Assembly: GCA_039105265.1 (NCBI GenBank)
Contig: JAPFFF010000008.1
Location: 2,914,001-2,978,000 of the forward strand
Direction of reading: 5' to 3'
Source: Tritrichomonas musculus
Taxonomy: Eukaryota; Parabasalia; Tritrichomonadida; Tritrichomonadidae
DNA: 64,000 nt
The translations under genes and the position numbers were made by a program. The notes beneath the pieces are model-generated. The model was not told the origin of the DNA, did no database searches, and saw nothing but the letters and a program-made list of their open reading frames with translations. Shown piece by piece: positions 32,101-41,337 of the stretch. Every line of letters begins with the position of its first letter. The first letter of the stretch is position 1.

Positions 32101-32207
32101 AATTGATCGTTCATTCGACGGAGCTCGGCATTTTGCTTTTGAAGATTTCTCGTATCCGAATAATCGTCAACATTGGTAAATAAATCGTCACTTTGTGATA
32201 AACTCAT
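29127..32207 (-). CDS. Long coiled-coil protein (1,026 residues)
   Basis: Almost the whole protein is heptad-like helix rich in K, E, Q, L and N, starting near residue 20 (RNLQKQNAELRRMNDQLIKD). A break of less charged sequence lies near residues 530-640 (ETSWFCIDFPKELCNRIADE and a following helical stretch). The C-terminus is a compact, non-coiled domain (EKASTELQKYIRQDAAVRRL then LGIKAYESPEEAISRLLLSM). Many trichomonad proteins of this build were named viral A-type inclusion protein only because of their coiled coils. A golgin-, centrosome- or cytoskeleton-like tether is the likeliest role but cannot be told from sequence. Single exon, no frame disruption. Confidence 0.85.
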   Translation of the reverse strand: MSLSQSDDLFTNVDDYSDTRNLQKQNAELRRMNDQLIKDNKSIKKQFQEATSIKEQMQKIHDTNAQLAMELRKARSEKEEFESRMKCNIESLEKKRAEIEEEKREIENRAQITIEDARRNFAQEKKKLTEQVDALTQKIQELEDALKTHKEEKDVLVNSCHDVLSAAQSYFVIPFKNLEQLSQHLSKLPVAKDQNELCKPNHEINNNNKNLENQTQDLQKKINSLKQKIKAERKARREIEFQNERLAQTTKDLEAKNQDLESKLSELVHKMKSLTSNDQSSFLKCSTLEEQIDRLTSSLEEQRRKARELQLIVDQQRSNGCTSSELNRLQSSLESKNSKIKTLQTTLISLKQQNTMLLSRIKENDKTKETLRSRNQNLQDENLQCTAGIQKLKDDNTKLSNENNLLKEQKETLENKLQVAQSAISQMKSALSEAQCQNDKYQNSLALLEMSLLKQKQELIDIVSERSKCINALQKQNVAMTALQDQLTQATGDLKESQKKIISLTNDLKQNEYLPKMEEIPETSWFCIDFPKELCNRIADETREQTSTTIKLRRILSTIAKYYNSELDNLNNGIKQANQNQNEAALRITHLFSALSPMVKNSPPDYQTFISNPDSEKRLLQSISDLHDSQIDLKVQNIKLTNQMKEMAAKLHTDDVNNVSSALDQLIINYNNLLKELEAEKANEKKLKRALRSLKVNAENEKRQTQNDEKERLATIQSLQNDKKQLQSELTSLNEKIEVMQTHIKEMGKMHSDDISYYQSNLDTNNKYSKQMSDLKSEYDQQLTSKDEYVRKAAKKIEKLESEISQWKRTSELMKNAKIEKDQQYICLVNKMEESSQEYQRLRDAYSGLSEAKEQCEKIIEEIKQKNKNLKNLYEQAKASLDETKEQNKNYSSENMQLAAENQQLKSDLQTLQEEIKREKQLNDAKMKAVNLSNETQRLLDVENAKSKFDEEKRNLFEFVALSFHHLFDAREELNNETFKILIEKASTELQKYIRQDAAVRRLLGIKAYESPEEAISRLLLSMYQH

Positions 32208-33591
32208 ATGGGTGTTTAGATTAATTGATGTCCGTTTAAAATAAGCAACAATCTCATTAAAATAAATGAGATTATGAACTTTTTAAATTATTTCAAAAAT
32301 TCAATGATAACTTAAAAAGTGAATTTTTATATCAATAATTGTGATTCATAATTTTCTTATAAATCACAATTTTTATCATCTCTGAAATGATATAATGATG
32401 ATAAAAAAAATAATTCTGCATTAACCAAATTGTAAAACACAATGGATGACTATTTGTTATGTACTAAAATGTTTGGATTCTAGTTTTTTTTTTGTTATAA
32501 CATTTGCAATCGTAGTCTTCTAGCAGAAACAGCAAATTTTCTTTCATTGATTACTTTTTTAAAGCTTTATTTATTTATATATATATATAAACTTATTTCG
32601 ATTCAAACATAATTCTTATTCATTCTGATTAAAACATAAAAATACTATTTGATTACTTACCAAAATTATTAGTTGATATTAATAAAATGTGCATATGTAA
32701 TAATAAAATTAACAATATTTATTTTTTGATATATTTTAAACTCAATCAATAAATTAATCTTTTCAATTCAAATACCTACAAAAAAAATAATAATTGAGAT
32801 AATTAATATACAATTTTAGTGTCATTAATTGATATAATATTGTTTTAAATTTTTATTTAAATTTGATATACATTTTTCAAAAAAAGCTTTCATTTTTTAA
32901 TACACTGCACATCAATATTCAAAATTCAAATGAAAATAAAAACTGATTTAAAAAATTCTATGCTTAGACAATTTTGCATTTTAAAAAATAACGTATAAAT
33001 CGACTTTCAAAAAAGAAAAAAAAATAAACTGTTTTTTCATTTTGAGATCAAGATTCATCAAAAATCAAAGAATATAATGAAATTCTAAACCTGAAGATCC
33101 ATTAATAAAATCTTCTTTTAGCGAATAGATCCCAATAAATCAAATAAATTTTATATAAAATATTTATATACAAAAAAGTATAGCGAAAACCATTTTTATC
33201 TCAATTATATAAAAAGATTAGACCATTTTATTATTGATTTTTACTATTTTTTGAAGAGAATGAATAAAAAATAATATATTTTATTTATAAATCCTTCTAA
33301 AAAAACTATTCAATCAGCATCTTTGAAGTTTAGCCACCTCTTGCAATTTTTTTGAGATATCAATGGTATATTGCTATAGCTTTATAAAAGCAGAACGGAA
33401 TTTAAATAGGTAGTAAAAACTTTAAAAAAAAACGATAAAAAAATAAATAAAAGAAAATGTATGTTTATATTTTTAAGCAGTTAAGGCCAAAATATGGGGA
33501 AATGTCTGACTATGTTGTTAAGAATAGATATAACCGTCGTCTTTGTATTAAAATTGAAAACCTCATTTCACTCCTACTTTTTTATTACCAA
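32208..33591. promoter_or_regulatory. Divergent intergenic region between coiled-coil and 14-3-3 genes
   Basis: Both flanking genes read outward from here, so it should hold both promoters. Close to the 14-3-3 start, TCATTTCACTCC at about 33,564 resembles the trichomonad initiator (TCA-pyrimidine-T). No other element is recognised in this A+T-rich stretch. Confidence 0.45.
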
Positions 33592-34311
33592 ATGTCAAGT
33601 GAACGTGAACTTAAGTTCTTTATGGCCCGTGTTGCTGATCAAGCTGAGCGTTATACAGATGTTGTAAAGGCAATCAATGAAATTATCGCACTTGATCCAA
33701 AATTATCACCTGATGAACGTAATCTTCTTTCTGTTGCTTACAAAGCACTCACAGGCTCACGCCGTAGCGCTCTTCGTACAGTTAGTGCCTTCCTTGACGA
33801 CGAAAGCGTTAAAGCAATTAATGAACGTGTTGAAAAACTTACCGAATTAAAGAACAAGCTTGTCAAGGAATTAGACGACTATTGCCAAGAACTCATCACA
33901 CTTACCGATACAAAACTTCTTCCAGCTGCTGATGACGCTATCACTAAAGTTTTCTACCAAAAATTAAAGGCTGATTATTATCGTTATTCAGTCGAATTTA
34001 AGCCAGAAGAAGAAAGAAAAGATGGCGCAAATAAGGCCAAAGAAGCATATCAAGCAGCAATGAACATTGCTACATCAGAATTAACAAAAGCAAATCCAGC
34101 TTATCTCGGATTAGCTCTCAACTACTCAGTTTTCCTTTATGAAATCATTGGCCAAAAACAAGAAGCTATTGATCTTGCAGATAAATCCTTCAAAGAAGCT
34201 GTTGATCTTCTTGACGAACTTGTTGAAGATGAATACTCCGAAGCTACACTTATCCTTCAACTTCTCAAAGATAATGTTACCCTTTGGACAGAAGAACAAG
34301 GACAAGAATAA
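33592..34311 (+). CDS. 14-3-3 phosphoprotein-binding protein
   Basis: 239 residues from the ATG at 33,592 (MSSERELKFFMARVADQAER). The frame is open upstream to an ATG at 33,457, but 14-3-3 proteins begin just before the ARVADQAERY helix and an initiator-like TCATTTCACTCC lies about 28 bases before 33,592. 14-3-3 dimers bind phosphoserine/threonine motifs and regulate client proteins in the cytoplasm. The YKALTGSRRSALRTVSAF helix holds the conserved Lys and Arg of the binding groove, and the YYRYSVEF segment the second Arg-Tyr pair. The ending is acidic and short. Codon use is strongly biased, as in a highly expressed gene. Confidence 0.95.
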   Translation: MSSERELKFFMARVADQAERYTDVVKAINEIIALDPKLSPDERNLLSVAYKALTGSRRSALRTVSAFLDDESVKAINERVEKLTELKNKLVKELDDYCQELITLTDTKLLPAADDAITKVFYQKLKADYYRYSVEFKPEEERKDGANKAKEAYQAAMNIATSELTKANPAYLGLALNYSVFLYEIIGQKQEAIDLADKSFKEAVDLLDELVEDEYSEATLILQLLKDNVTLWTEEQGQE

Positions 34312-34434
34312 ATGAACATTTAACTAAACTCATTTTTATAACTTAATTTCTTCATTTAATATTTTGCATTAAAACTTAATATATTTTTAATTTCAAATCA
34401 TAATATTGTTTAATATCAAATATAGAGAAATAAA

Positions 34435-36072
34435 TTACTCATTTTTTTCTTCTTCTTCTTCTTCTTCCTCTAACAAATCGTCTTCATTAAGTCCACCATC
34501 ATTATCAATATCATCATTATTCTGATTCTGATTCTTCTTCTTTTTCTTTTCTTCTTTTTCTTTTAATTCCTTGTATAATTTCATTTTTGACATAGTGAGT
34601 GTTCCAGCTGCAAGTCTCTCTTTTTCTTCTTTCTTCTTTTTCTTTAATTCCGCCTTTTTCTCTGAAATTGATTGCTTCTTGCCTTTGTCTTCATTTTCTT
34701 CATCATTTTCACCAGCTAGTTCTGCATTAATGCCTTCAGCATAATCAGCTTCCATTGCAGCTCTTTTAATTTCTTCATCAATTTCCTCATCAGAATCTTC
34801 ACCTCCAGCAATAATTTCACGTTCGTCATTTTCACCTATTTCATCATTAGTTTCTATAACTGATTCCCATGGTGAGAGATGAGGAGGTAGCTTGACACCA
34901 GGAGCATATAATGTGACATCTAGCAATTTTCGCTTATTCAAACAATCAACCACCCATTGAGATTGAATGTATTTTCTGTCCAAAACACGATTTTCAATTT
35001 CATCACGATCAATCACTGTATGTGTAATTCTTTTATCTTTACTATCTTCATCCCATATAATTCCACCACCAAGACTTCGAATGATGAAAGAAATAGCATT
35101 TCGAGGAGTTCCTCTACAAAGCGTAAAGTAAAAATTACTAAACAATCCTCTATTTTCTACTGGAATTTCATTTGAATCTTCGACAGATGCTTGGTTTTCA
35201 TTCGTTGCCATTGATACTGAAGCAAGGGCTTGCTTCAGCTTATCATTCGTTTCATCGTTCTGAGGTGCAGGTGCAGCCATCATTTCTTGCTTTGCTTCCG
35301 CTGGAGTATCTTTGATAGCATCAAAATAAAGACCAGCATTCCATTTTTCTCTATCAAATTCAGGCGGATATTTCATACCTAATTCAGTAAATAGCCGAAA
35401 GTTAACAAACTTGAGAAGGTTTTCATAAAGTTCAAGAAAGTTAAGTAAAACTTCGTAATCAACATGAGAATCAACTGGAATTGGATATTCGAATGGAACA
35501 AGCCATAATACACTTTGACCCTCAATTTCAGCTTCAAAATGAAATCCACGAATTGAAATAAATGCGCATTTAAGTGCATGAGTGTGAGAAACGTAATAAT
35601 GAAATTCAGTGAGCAATTCACGACATCTGTTGATTTTATCTGAAGGAATAATTTCAGATCCTTTCATTTGTGCAAAAAGTGCAACAGTTGTTAAGGCATC
35701 GTCAAGTTCTTGAATAGCATCAGCGAATTCTGGATAACGAGAACGTATTAATTTATCATAAGGTGGTTTTGGCTCATTTTTAGGAAGCGGTTCTTGGCGA
35801 TTGAATTTATTATTTCTTTTTTTAACCCATGCTGCATGATCTCTAATGAACCATGCCATTGGGTCATTATTGACCATTGAAAGATCTTTTTTATGAAAAC
35901 TTGGATGTGGTGAGTCACGTTCTTTTGGATTTTCTTTTGGATATACACCGCGTAAAATGCATAATCTTCGAAAATCTTTCTCTTCTGGCAATTGAACTAT
36001 TTTCGATACATCAGTATAACGAACAAGGTTGGCTGCTTTTCCTTTTGTGCCACGCTGGGTTTTCTTTCCCAT
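34435..36072 (-). CDS. PES1: Pescadillo (ribosome biogenesis, BRCT protein)
   Basis: 545 residues. It acts with BOP1 and WDR12 in the nucleolus to mature the large ribosomal subunit. The N-terminal Pescadillo domain is clear: FRRLCILRGVYPKENP near residue 30, then IRSRYPEFADAIQELDDALT near 110, then IRGFHFEAEIEGQSVLWLVP. A BRCT domain lies at about 300-395 (FYFTLCRGTPRNAISFIIRS, SQWVVDCLNKRKLL). The C-terminus is long acidic/basic low complexity ending in poly-Glu, as in other Pescadillos. The loop after PKENP is shorter than in animals. Single exon; stop lies 124 bases from the convergent 14-3-3 stop. Confidence 0.95.
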   Translation of the reverse strand: MGKKTQRGTKGKAANLVRYTDVSKIVQLPEEKDFRRLCILRGVYPKENPKERDSPHPSFHKKDLSMVNNDPMAWFIRDHAAWVKKRNNKFNRQEPLPKNEPKPPYDKLIRSRYPEFADAIQELDDALTTVALFAQMKGSEIIPSDKINRCRELLTEFHYYVSHTHALKCAFISIRGFHFEAEIEGQSVLWLVPFEYPIPVDSHVDYEVLLNFLELYENLLKFVNFRLFTELGMKYPPEFDREKWNAGLYFDAIKDTPAEAKQEMMAAPAPQNDETNDKLKQALASVSMATNENQASVEDSNEIPVENRGLFSNFYFTLCRGTPRNAISFIIRSLGGGIIWDEDSKDKRITHTVIDRDEIENRVLDRKYIQSQWVVDCLNKRKLLDVTLYAPGVKLPPHLSPWESVIETNDEIGENDEREIIAGGEDSDEEIDEEIKRAAMEADYAEGINAELAGENDEENEDKGKKQSISEKKAELKKKKKEEKERLAAGTLTMSKMKLYKELKEKEEKKKKKNQNQNNDDIDNDGGLNEDDLLEEEEEEEEKNE

Positions 36073-36774
36073 TTTGAGCGACCAAGGTTTTCAGACCTTT
36101 GAAAAAGTTTGCTATCGTATGACCAAATTTTATATTAATTGAACTTTTAAAAACAAAATATATATTAAACAAAGAGATTATGGACAACGTTTTAATTTGC
36201 AATCAAATTAATAATATTATTATATCATATAAAATCATTTTAGAAATATTTTATCAAATGTTTAATTTTGATTATAAATATTTTCTTTTTATTATATCGA
36301 TTAACTTGATAATTCAAAAGTATATTTAGAAAAAATCAATTATCATAATTCCTTTATACGTTCATTCTTTTAAAAAATTATGGATTAAAAAATTGTATGA
36401 TAAAACGAAATAAAAAATCATAAGGAGAGATAAATATGCAGTATTAGCAATACTGGTGAATCAACATTTTTAAGTTTTATTAGAGTAGGGGCTGTAAATT
36501 TATAATAAAATTTATAATAAAATTTTCAAAAATGAAAAATTTTTTCTTTGAATAGTGGTAAAATTATGCTTGAAAAAGTTTTATGAACATACTAAAGAAA
36601 ATATTCGTTATCATTTAATTTTTACAACTTTTTGAATTGTCATTATTATAAGAGAAATTTCAATGAATACTTTGACATTTTGATAGAAAAAAGAAAATTT
36701 CAATATAAAATTTTAAATTCAATCATAATTTTTCAAAAAAAATTGATATCATTTTTTTATTTGCATTTCTAATT
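36073..36774. other. Divergent spacer between Pescadillo and a small orphan gene
   Basis: A+T-rich. Flanking genes read outward. No promoter element is certain; cgctcaaaATG directly precedes the Pescadillo start. Confidence 0.5.
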
Positions 36775-37194
36775 ATGAGATCAGGACGTCCTAATTACCA
36801 CATCAAAGCAAGATTTATTTCATTTTACGACTTTTACAACAAAACAATGACTTATTTTGAACTTGATAATAAAGGAAATATAATTAAAGACGATAAAGGA
36901 AAATTTTCTTCACACAACGAAAAGCCATATGCAATTAACAATATAAATTTAAACACTAGACCAACTGAACCAAAAATTGAAGATAAACAAACAATCCCAC
37001 CTGATATTCCAAAAACTTCAAACAAAGAATCCTCAGAAAACATTGAAAATGATTTGATCATGAACCAATCATTAGATAATGAATACAACTCAGATTTCTT
37101 TGACTTTGGAGTTAATGATGATGATTCATTTTTCATTCCAGATAACTTCGATTATATGGCATTACCAGACGATTTATTTGTAGATGTCAACTAA
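36775..37194 (+). CDS. Small acidic protein, unknown
   Basis: 139 residues. The N-terminal 35 are basic-aromatic (MRSGRPNYHIKARFISFYDF). The middle is Asn/Lys/Pro-rich and probably disordered. The C-terminal 35 are strongly acidic and aromatic (DFFDFGVNDDDSFFIPDNFD, then LPDDLFVDVN), like a transcription activation or protein-docking tail. It starts with a true ATG and has composition well above the spacer background. No family is recognised. Confidence 0.6.
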   Translation: MRSGRPNYHIKARFISFYDFYNKTMTYFELDNKGNIIKDDKGKFSSHNEKPYAINNINLNTRPTEPKIEDKQTIPPDIPKTSNKESSENIENDLIMNQSLDNEYNSDFFDFGVNDDDSFFIPDNFDYMALPDDLFVDVN

Positions 37195-37533
37195 TAATAT
37201 GATAATAGTTGAAAAAACTTGTTATATAATAAAATAAATTTCTCTGTAATGTTTATTTATAATCTAAAATTTTCATTATTTTTAATTTATGAATCTCAAT
37301 TTAGTTACGAACAAGTTGTGGCTTTTATAACATGTATATTTAGAGTTTAACATCAATACTGTACATAAAAAGATAAAGATCTCAAAAACATTAAAAACAT
37401 GATTTTTTTAAATACATCTACTATACAATTACCAATTAAAATGGCCAAGATAGAAATTATATTTCAAAACTAGAAAATATGATTTTCTTCTGCGTGAAGT
37501 CAGCAGATTTCTTTAATATCATTTGCTTTGAAA
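37195..37533. other. Spacer between convergent genes
   Basis: A+T-rich spacer with nothing recognisable. Confidence 0.6.
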
Positions 37534-39936
37534 TTATTTGCTTGCTTCACTTTTAGCAGAAATTGTTTTTCTCCGATAGTTTGTAATATCATATTTATCA
37601 ATTTTATGATCAGAAACATAAAAAACTTTAATAGCCTTCTGTAAAATAGTCATTAATTGATCATTTAACATTTCAATATCTTCTAAATCTTCCTCTTCCT
37701 CTTCTTCCTCTTCTATGGACTCAATTTGATCATAAAATTGATTTGCTTTCATCCATATATCCAAATATAAAGGGACACCGCCACATAATTCAGAAGTAAT
37801 TATAAATGGCATTTTTTCTTTTGAGGTTTCTATATAAATTTGCTTGTCTGCATACGGAATTTCACCAATTAGATCGATCATACTTATGTAATCAAACTCT
37901 TTTTGAACCTGCCTTTCTTCCTCCATGTTTGGTTCAAGTAGAGCAAAAAGTAGCTGTTGGTCGCTACATGAAATTATGAAATTGGTTTGCGTGAGAATGT
38001 ATTTCAAGATATCAATTAAATAAACACTTGAGGCTGATTCGGAAAATTTCACAGGACTTGGGTCAATAATCACATCTCCAACATCAAAATGATCTAAAAC
38101 ATATAAAAATTTTTGAAATCCAAGTGCTTTTGATACTAAAATTGGTAAATAAATAATACTTGTTATCCATTCCAAGAGACCTTCCTCATCATTCCATACT
38201 CGGCTATACTTATCAATAAGAAACTGTAATTCATAAGCAATCTTTTGAGTTTTTGGATCGAGCATGAAATTTTTAGGGAATTTCGGAGGCTGGCGATAGA
38301 GAACAACATCATCAAAATGCTTTTTGATCATAGGAATATAAGGAATTAATTCCGGTTTTTGGGATTCAATACAGCTAATTGTCTTTTCAACAATTGAATG
38401 ATAAAATCGAGAGTACTCAGTTGTATCTGACATCAATGAAGTTAAATCGGTGAAAAATAGAAACGTTTTTTTCCACTCATCAGTAGATACAAACTCTTTT
38501 AAAAGTTCATCTGTTAAAATGCCTAAAAATGTTGATTTTCCAGATCCATTTGGCCCAACAATTGCTAAATTAAGTCGATGCGTTAACCCTCCGGAATTTA
38601 TAAAACGATGCTCTTTTATAACAAATCGAGCTTTCGAGACTAATTCATCAATTCCGAACATTCCATTACTAACAGGTGGGAAAATATTATTTCTATTTAT
38701 TATTTCAATTTCGTGCAAATACCAGCTACATTTTTGCTCTAATTCGAGCTCGGGAAGTTTAGTTAAAGATTCACTATATGCAGGTAAATCTTCAAGTGCT
38801 TTTGATATATTACTGCTAAATGCACCTTTTTGTCTTATAGTTTCAGAAATTAAAGATGATAGAGCATTTTTTTCATTTTCGTTGAACTTTTCTTCTTGAT
38901 TATCAAAGTTAGAAGTAGAAAAATTATCATTAGAACTTCTATTGTAGTATTTATCTTCATTTTCATTAATATTATTATTTTGACTAATATTATCTTGGAT
39001 TTGATTACTTTTTCTTGAATTAATTGAATTTGAAGCTTGATATTTCTCGTTTCTGAAATATTTTTGATGTGATGAATCATCATTATCATTATCAAGATCA
39101 AATTCATATTGATTTTCATCTTCATTAATGTCAATATCTCGCATACTTCGTTCTTTCTCAGATTTGCTTAAATATTTCTGCTCATCATCGTAAAAGTTGT
39201 ATTTATTATTTGATGGAGAAACAGTCGTGTCATCTTGTGAGACATACTTCCCTTGACCAGGAATTGGAATTCTCCTAACAGTATTGACCATAGATTTAAT
39301 ACTTCCATTCTGCTCTTGATCATTAATTGTTTTTGTTCTTCGTGCTTTTATTTGGTCAAACTGGCGTGACTTTTCATTCATTTCTTTAATCCTCATTTCT
39401 TTCTCTGCCTTTACGTGCTGCTCTTTTTGAATTCGTTCAGACTTCGGAACAAAACGAGTTCTTGACTTTTTAGATTCATCATTGTTTGATTCTTTATTGT
39501 GCAGTGTATCCCCTGTCTTAGAGAACTTGAGCTTTCTTCCTGTATTTCTTGGTAATTTATCATCATCAATTTTTCCACCCATTGTATTTCCAAATATTTG
39601 TTGATATGATTCAGTTGATATGATTCTTCCTTTATCTTTTGATGGCGAATTTGCTGGCTTTTGAATATTGGCTTGATTATTATCTGTATTAGAATCTAAT
39701 GACGAAACATAAAGAAGACCCCCTGGAGTTATTTCTTCAATTTTTCTGATTCTATCTCCATTTTCATCGTAAAAAGATCGAACATCCATTCTGTCGCCAT
39801 ACAACTCTTTAGCTTTTTTCATTAAGAAGAAAAATGTTCTTGGAAAAATTATTTTCTTTGGGTCATCTTCTGGTGTTGTAATATCCTTCAAAAATATGAA
39901 AGAGTGGCTCAATGTTCCTTTCGAAGCCTGAGACAT
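37534..39936 (-). CDS. Doublecortin-like N-terminus plus ORC4-like P-loop ATPase
   Basis: 800 residues. Residues about 10-80 look like a doublecortin/ubiquitin-fold domain (FFFLMKKAKELYGDRMDVRS then FYDENGDRIRKIEEITPGGL). A long disordered S/N/D/K-rich linker runs to about 400. A P-loop domain follows: Walker A VGPNGSGKSTFLGIL near residue 460, a Walker B-like FLYVLDHFDVGD near 615, and TQTNFIISCSDQQLLFALLE, which parallels the ORC4 AAA domain. A Glu-rich stretch lies near 750. If ORC4-like it would be part of the origin-recognition complex; the doublecortin-like domain instead hints at microtubules. The combination is unusual and the role is open. Confidence 0.7.
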   Translation of the reverse strand: MSQASKGTLSHSFIFLKDITTPEDDPKKIIFPRTFFFLMKKAKELYGDRMDVRSFYDENGDRIRKIEEITPGGLLYVSSLDSNTDNNQANIQKPANSPSKDKGRIISTESYQQIFGNTMGGKIDDDKLPRNTGRKLKFSKTGDTLHNKESNNDESKKSRTRFVPKSERIQKEQHVKAEKEMRIKEMNEKSRQFDQIKARRTKTINDQEQNGSIKSMVNTVRRIPIPGQGKYVSQDDTTVSPSNNKYNFYDDEQKYLSKSEKERSMRDIDINEDENQYEFDLDNDNDDSSHQKYFRNEKYQASNSINSRKSNQIQDNISQNNNINENEDKYYNRSSNDNFSTSNFDNQEEKFNENEKNALSSLISETIRQKGAFSSNISKALEDLPAYSESLTKLPELELEQKCSWYLHEIEIINRNNIFPPVSNGMFGIDELVSKARFVIKEHRFINSGGLTHRLNLAIVGPNGSGKSTFLGILTDELLKEFVSTDEWKKTFLFFTDLTSLMSDTTEYSRFYHSIVEKTISCIESQKPELIPYIPMIKKHFDDVVLYRQPPKFPKNFMLDPKTQKIAYELQFLIDKYSRVWNDEEGLLEWITSIIYLPILVSKALGFQKFLYVLDHFDVGDVIIDPSPVKFSESASSVYLIDILKYILTQTNFIISCSDQQLLFALLEPNMEEERQVQKEFDYISMIDLIGEIPYADKQIYIETSKEKMPFIITSELCGGVPLYLDIWMKANQFYDQIESIEEEEEEEEDLEDIEMLNDQLMTILQKAIKVFYVSDHKIDKYDITNYRRKTISAKSEASK

Positions 39937-40544
39937 GATTGCTTAATTTTAATTCTAAACGGCTATTAAAAATTTGATAAATCTCTTTCAAATTGATTCA
40001 AAAAAAAAAAAAAAAAAACAGATAAATATTTCTTGAATGATTACTTTACTTGCATATTAGCAAAAAAAGCCAATTGCTCTACATTTTTATTTTAAAATGA
40101 TTTAAATGATATTTCAATTTTCGACGGTTATTTGAATTAATTCTTCTCAAAAAATCATTTTTTTTTTTTTTTCAGAGATTCAAAAACAATCTTTATTATA
40201 AACAAAGCTTTATAATTAATAAGTAATATTTTCATATTTGGAGCAGGGATGGCTACCGAGATCAGTTTTTAGCGTTTACCGGAATGCTACTGGTAAGCAG
40301 TAAATACTTTTATTTTTTTTGGAGTATTTAGTATGTACCTGTAAATACGTTTAAAATAACGGTACTGATCAACCAAAACAGACTTTTTGTAAGGACATTC
40401 AAATAATTGAATAAGAATAATTTTACCTTTCAATTTTTTTTATCTGAGAAAATATAAAAAAATAAAAAGATTAAAAATATTTTTATTCTTTAATTTTCTC
40501 AAAAATAAAAAAAATTGAGAGAAAAAAATATTTTCTTTGGAAAA
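39937..40544. other. Spacer with an imperfect inverted repeat
   Basis: No gene. Between about 40,256 and 40,375, gatcagtttttagcgtttac and a later inverted gtttaaaataacggtactgatc form an imperfect palindrome with internal gtaaatact copies. A second A/T palindrome lies at 40,425-40,525. Confidence 0.5.
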
Positions 40545-40833
40545 CTCTGAAGGACATTCAAAAAGTGGAATTTCTTCAGAAAAAATAATCATAATAAAAT
40601 AGCTAAAAAAAAAATCTTTTTATGTTACAAAATTTTTACCGATTTTTACCGCCAGCCGCGGGGTCTCGACTCGGCTTCGCTTCGCTCAGCCTCGCTCGAC
40701 GCCCGCTAGGTGGTATGTAGTCTCGGTAAAAATTATGTAAAAATATAAAAAGATTTAATTTTATTTAGCATTTTTATTTGATTATTTTTTCTGAAGAAAT
40801 TCCACTTTTTGAAGGCTCTTTCAATTTTACAAC
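40545..40833. mobile_element. Palindromic element with a G+C-rich centre
   Basis: The arms (about 40,558-40,650 and 40,730-40,822) are inverted copies sharing ttcaaaaagtggaatttctt and cagaaaaaataatca. The centre (about 40,650-40,725) is markedly G+C-rich, with the palindromic run ctcgactcggcttcgcttcg and ttaccgccagccgcgggg at its edge. No open frame. Looks like a fold-back MITE. Confidence 0.7.
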
Positions 40834-41223
40834 TTTTTTAGAATCGATCCAATTGGAATTTTATAAAATTCAATGAAAAGACGTTTTAAAATGTAAAAAT
40901 TGCCGAAATGAAACGTAATTACATAATTTATATAAAAATAACAAAAAGCTTAGAGGTTTAAGCTATAGCTCTCAAATTTGAAAGGATTAAATATTTATTT
41001 TTAAAGATAAATATCCTTATTTTTCAAATACAACTTTTTATTAACTTTTTCGAAAAAATTCGTATTCCAATTATTTTCACGTAGAAGTAATCGTAAAACG
41101 TAATTAATTTTTTTTATTGGTATATTTTATTGAAAAAGTTTGAACAGAACGTAATTTTCAAAACATCAGAAGGTCATAGAGGGATATTAATTCGATTCAA
41201 AAGCTGTAATTGCTTTAAGAAAA

Positions 41224-41225
<2 letters not shown>

Positions 41226-41258
<33 letters not shown>
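41226..41258. repeat. Poly-T tract
   Basis: About 33 consecutive T. Two tracts of similar length occur at 44,247-44,281 and 46,710-46,740. Confidence 0.9.
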
Positions 41259-41259
<1 letters not shown>

Positions 41260-41337
41260 TTGAATTTATAGTTTGCTTTACTGATCTTAATGGAAAGAAA
41301 AAAAGAATTATTTATTTGCTTGAATAATAAACATATC

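Noticed and set aside
33457-33591. N-terminal extension of the 14-3-3 protein
   Set aside because: The family starts at MSSERELKFF. The extension is A+T-driven and an initiator-like motif lies inside it.
38450-38899. 149-codon frame opposite the P-loop protein
   Set aside because: Shadow of the real gene on the other strand.
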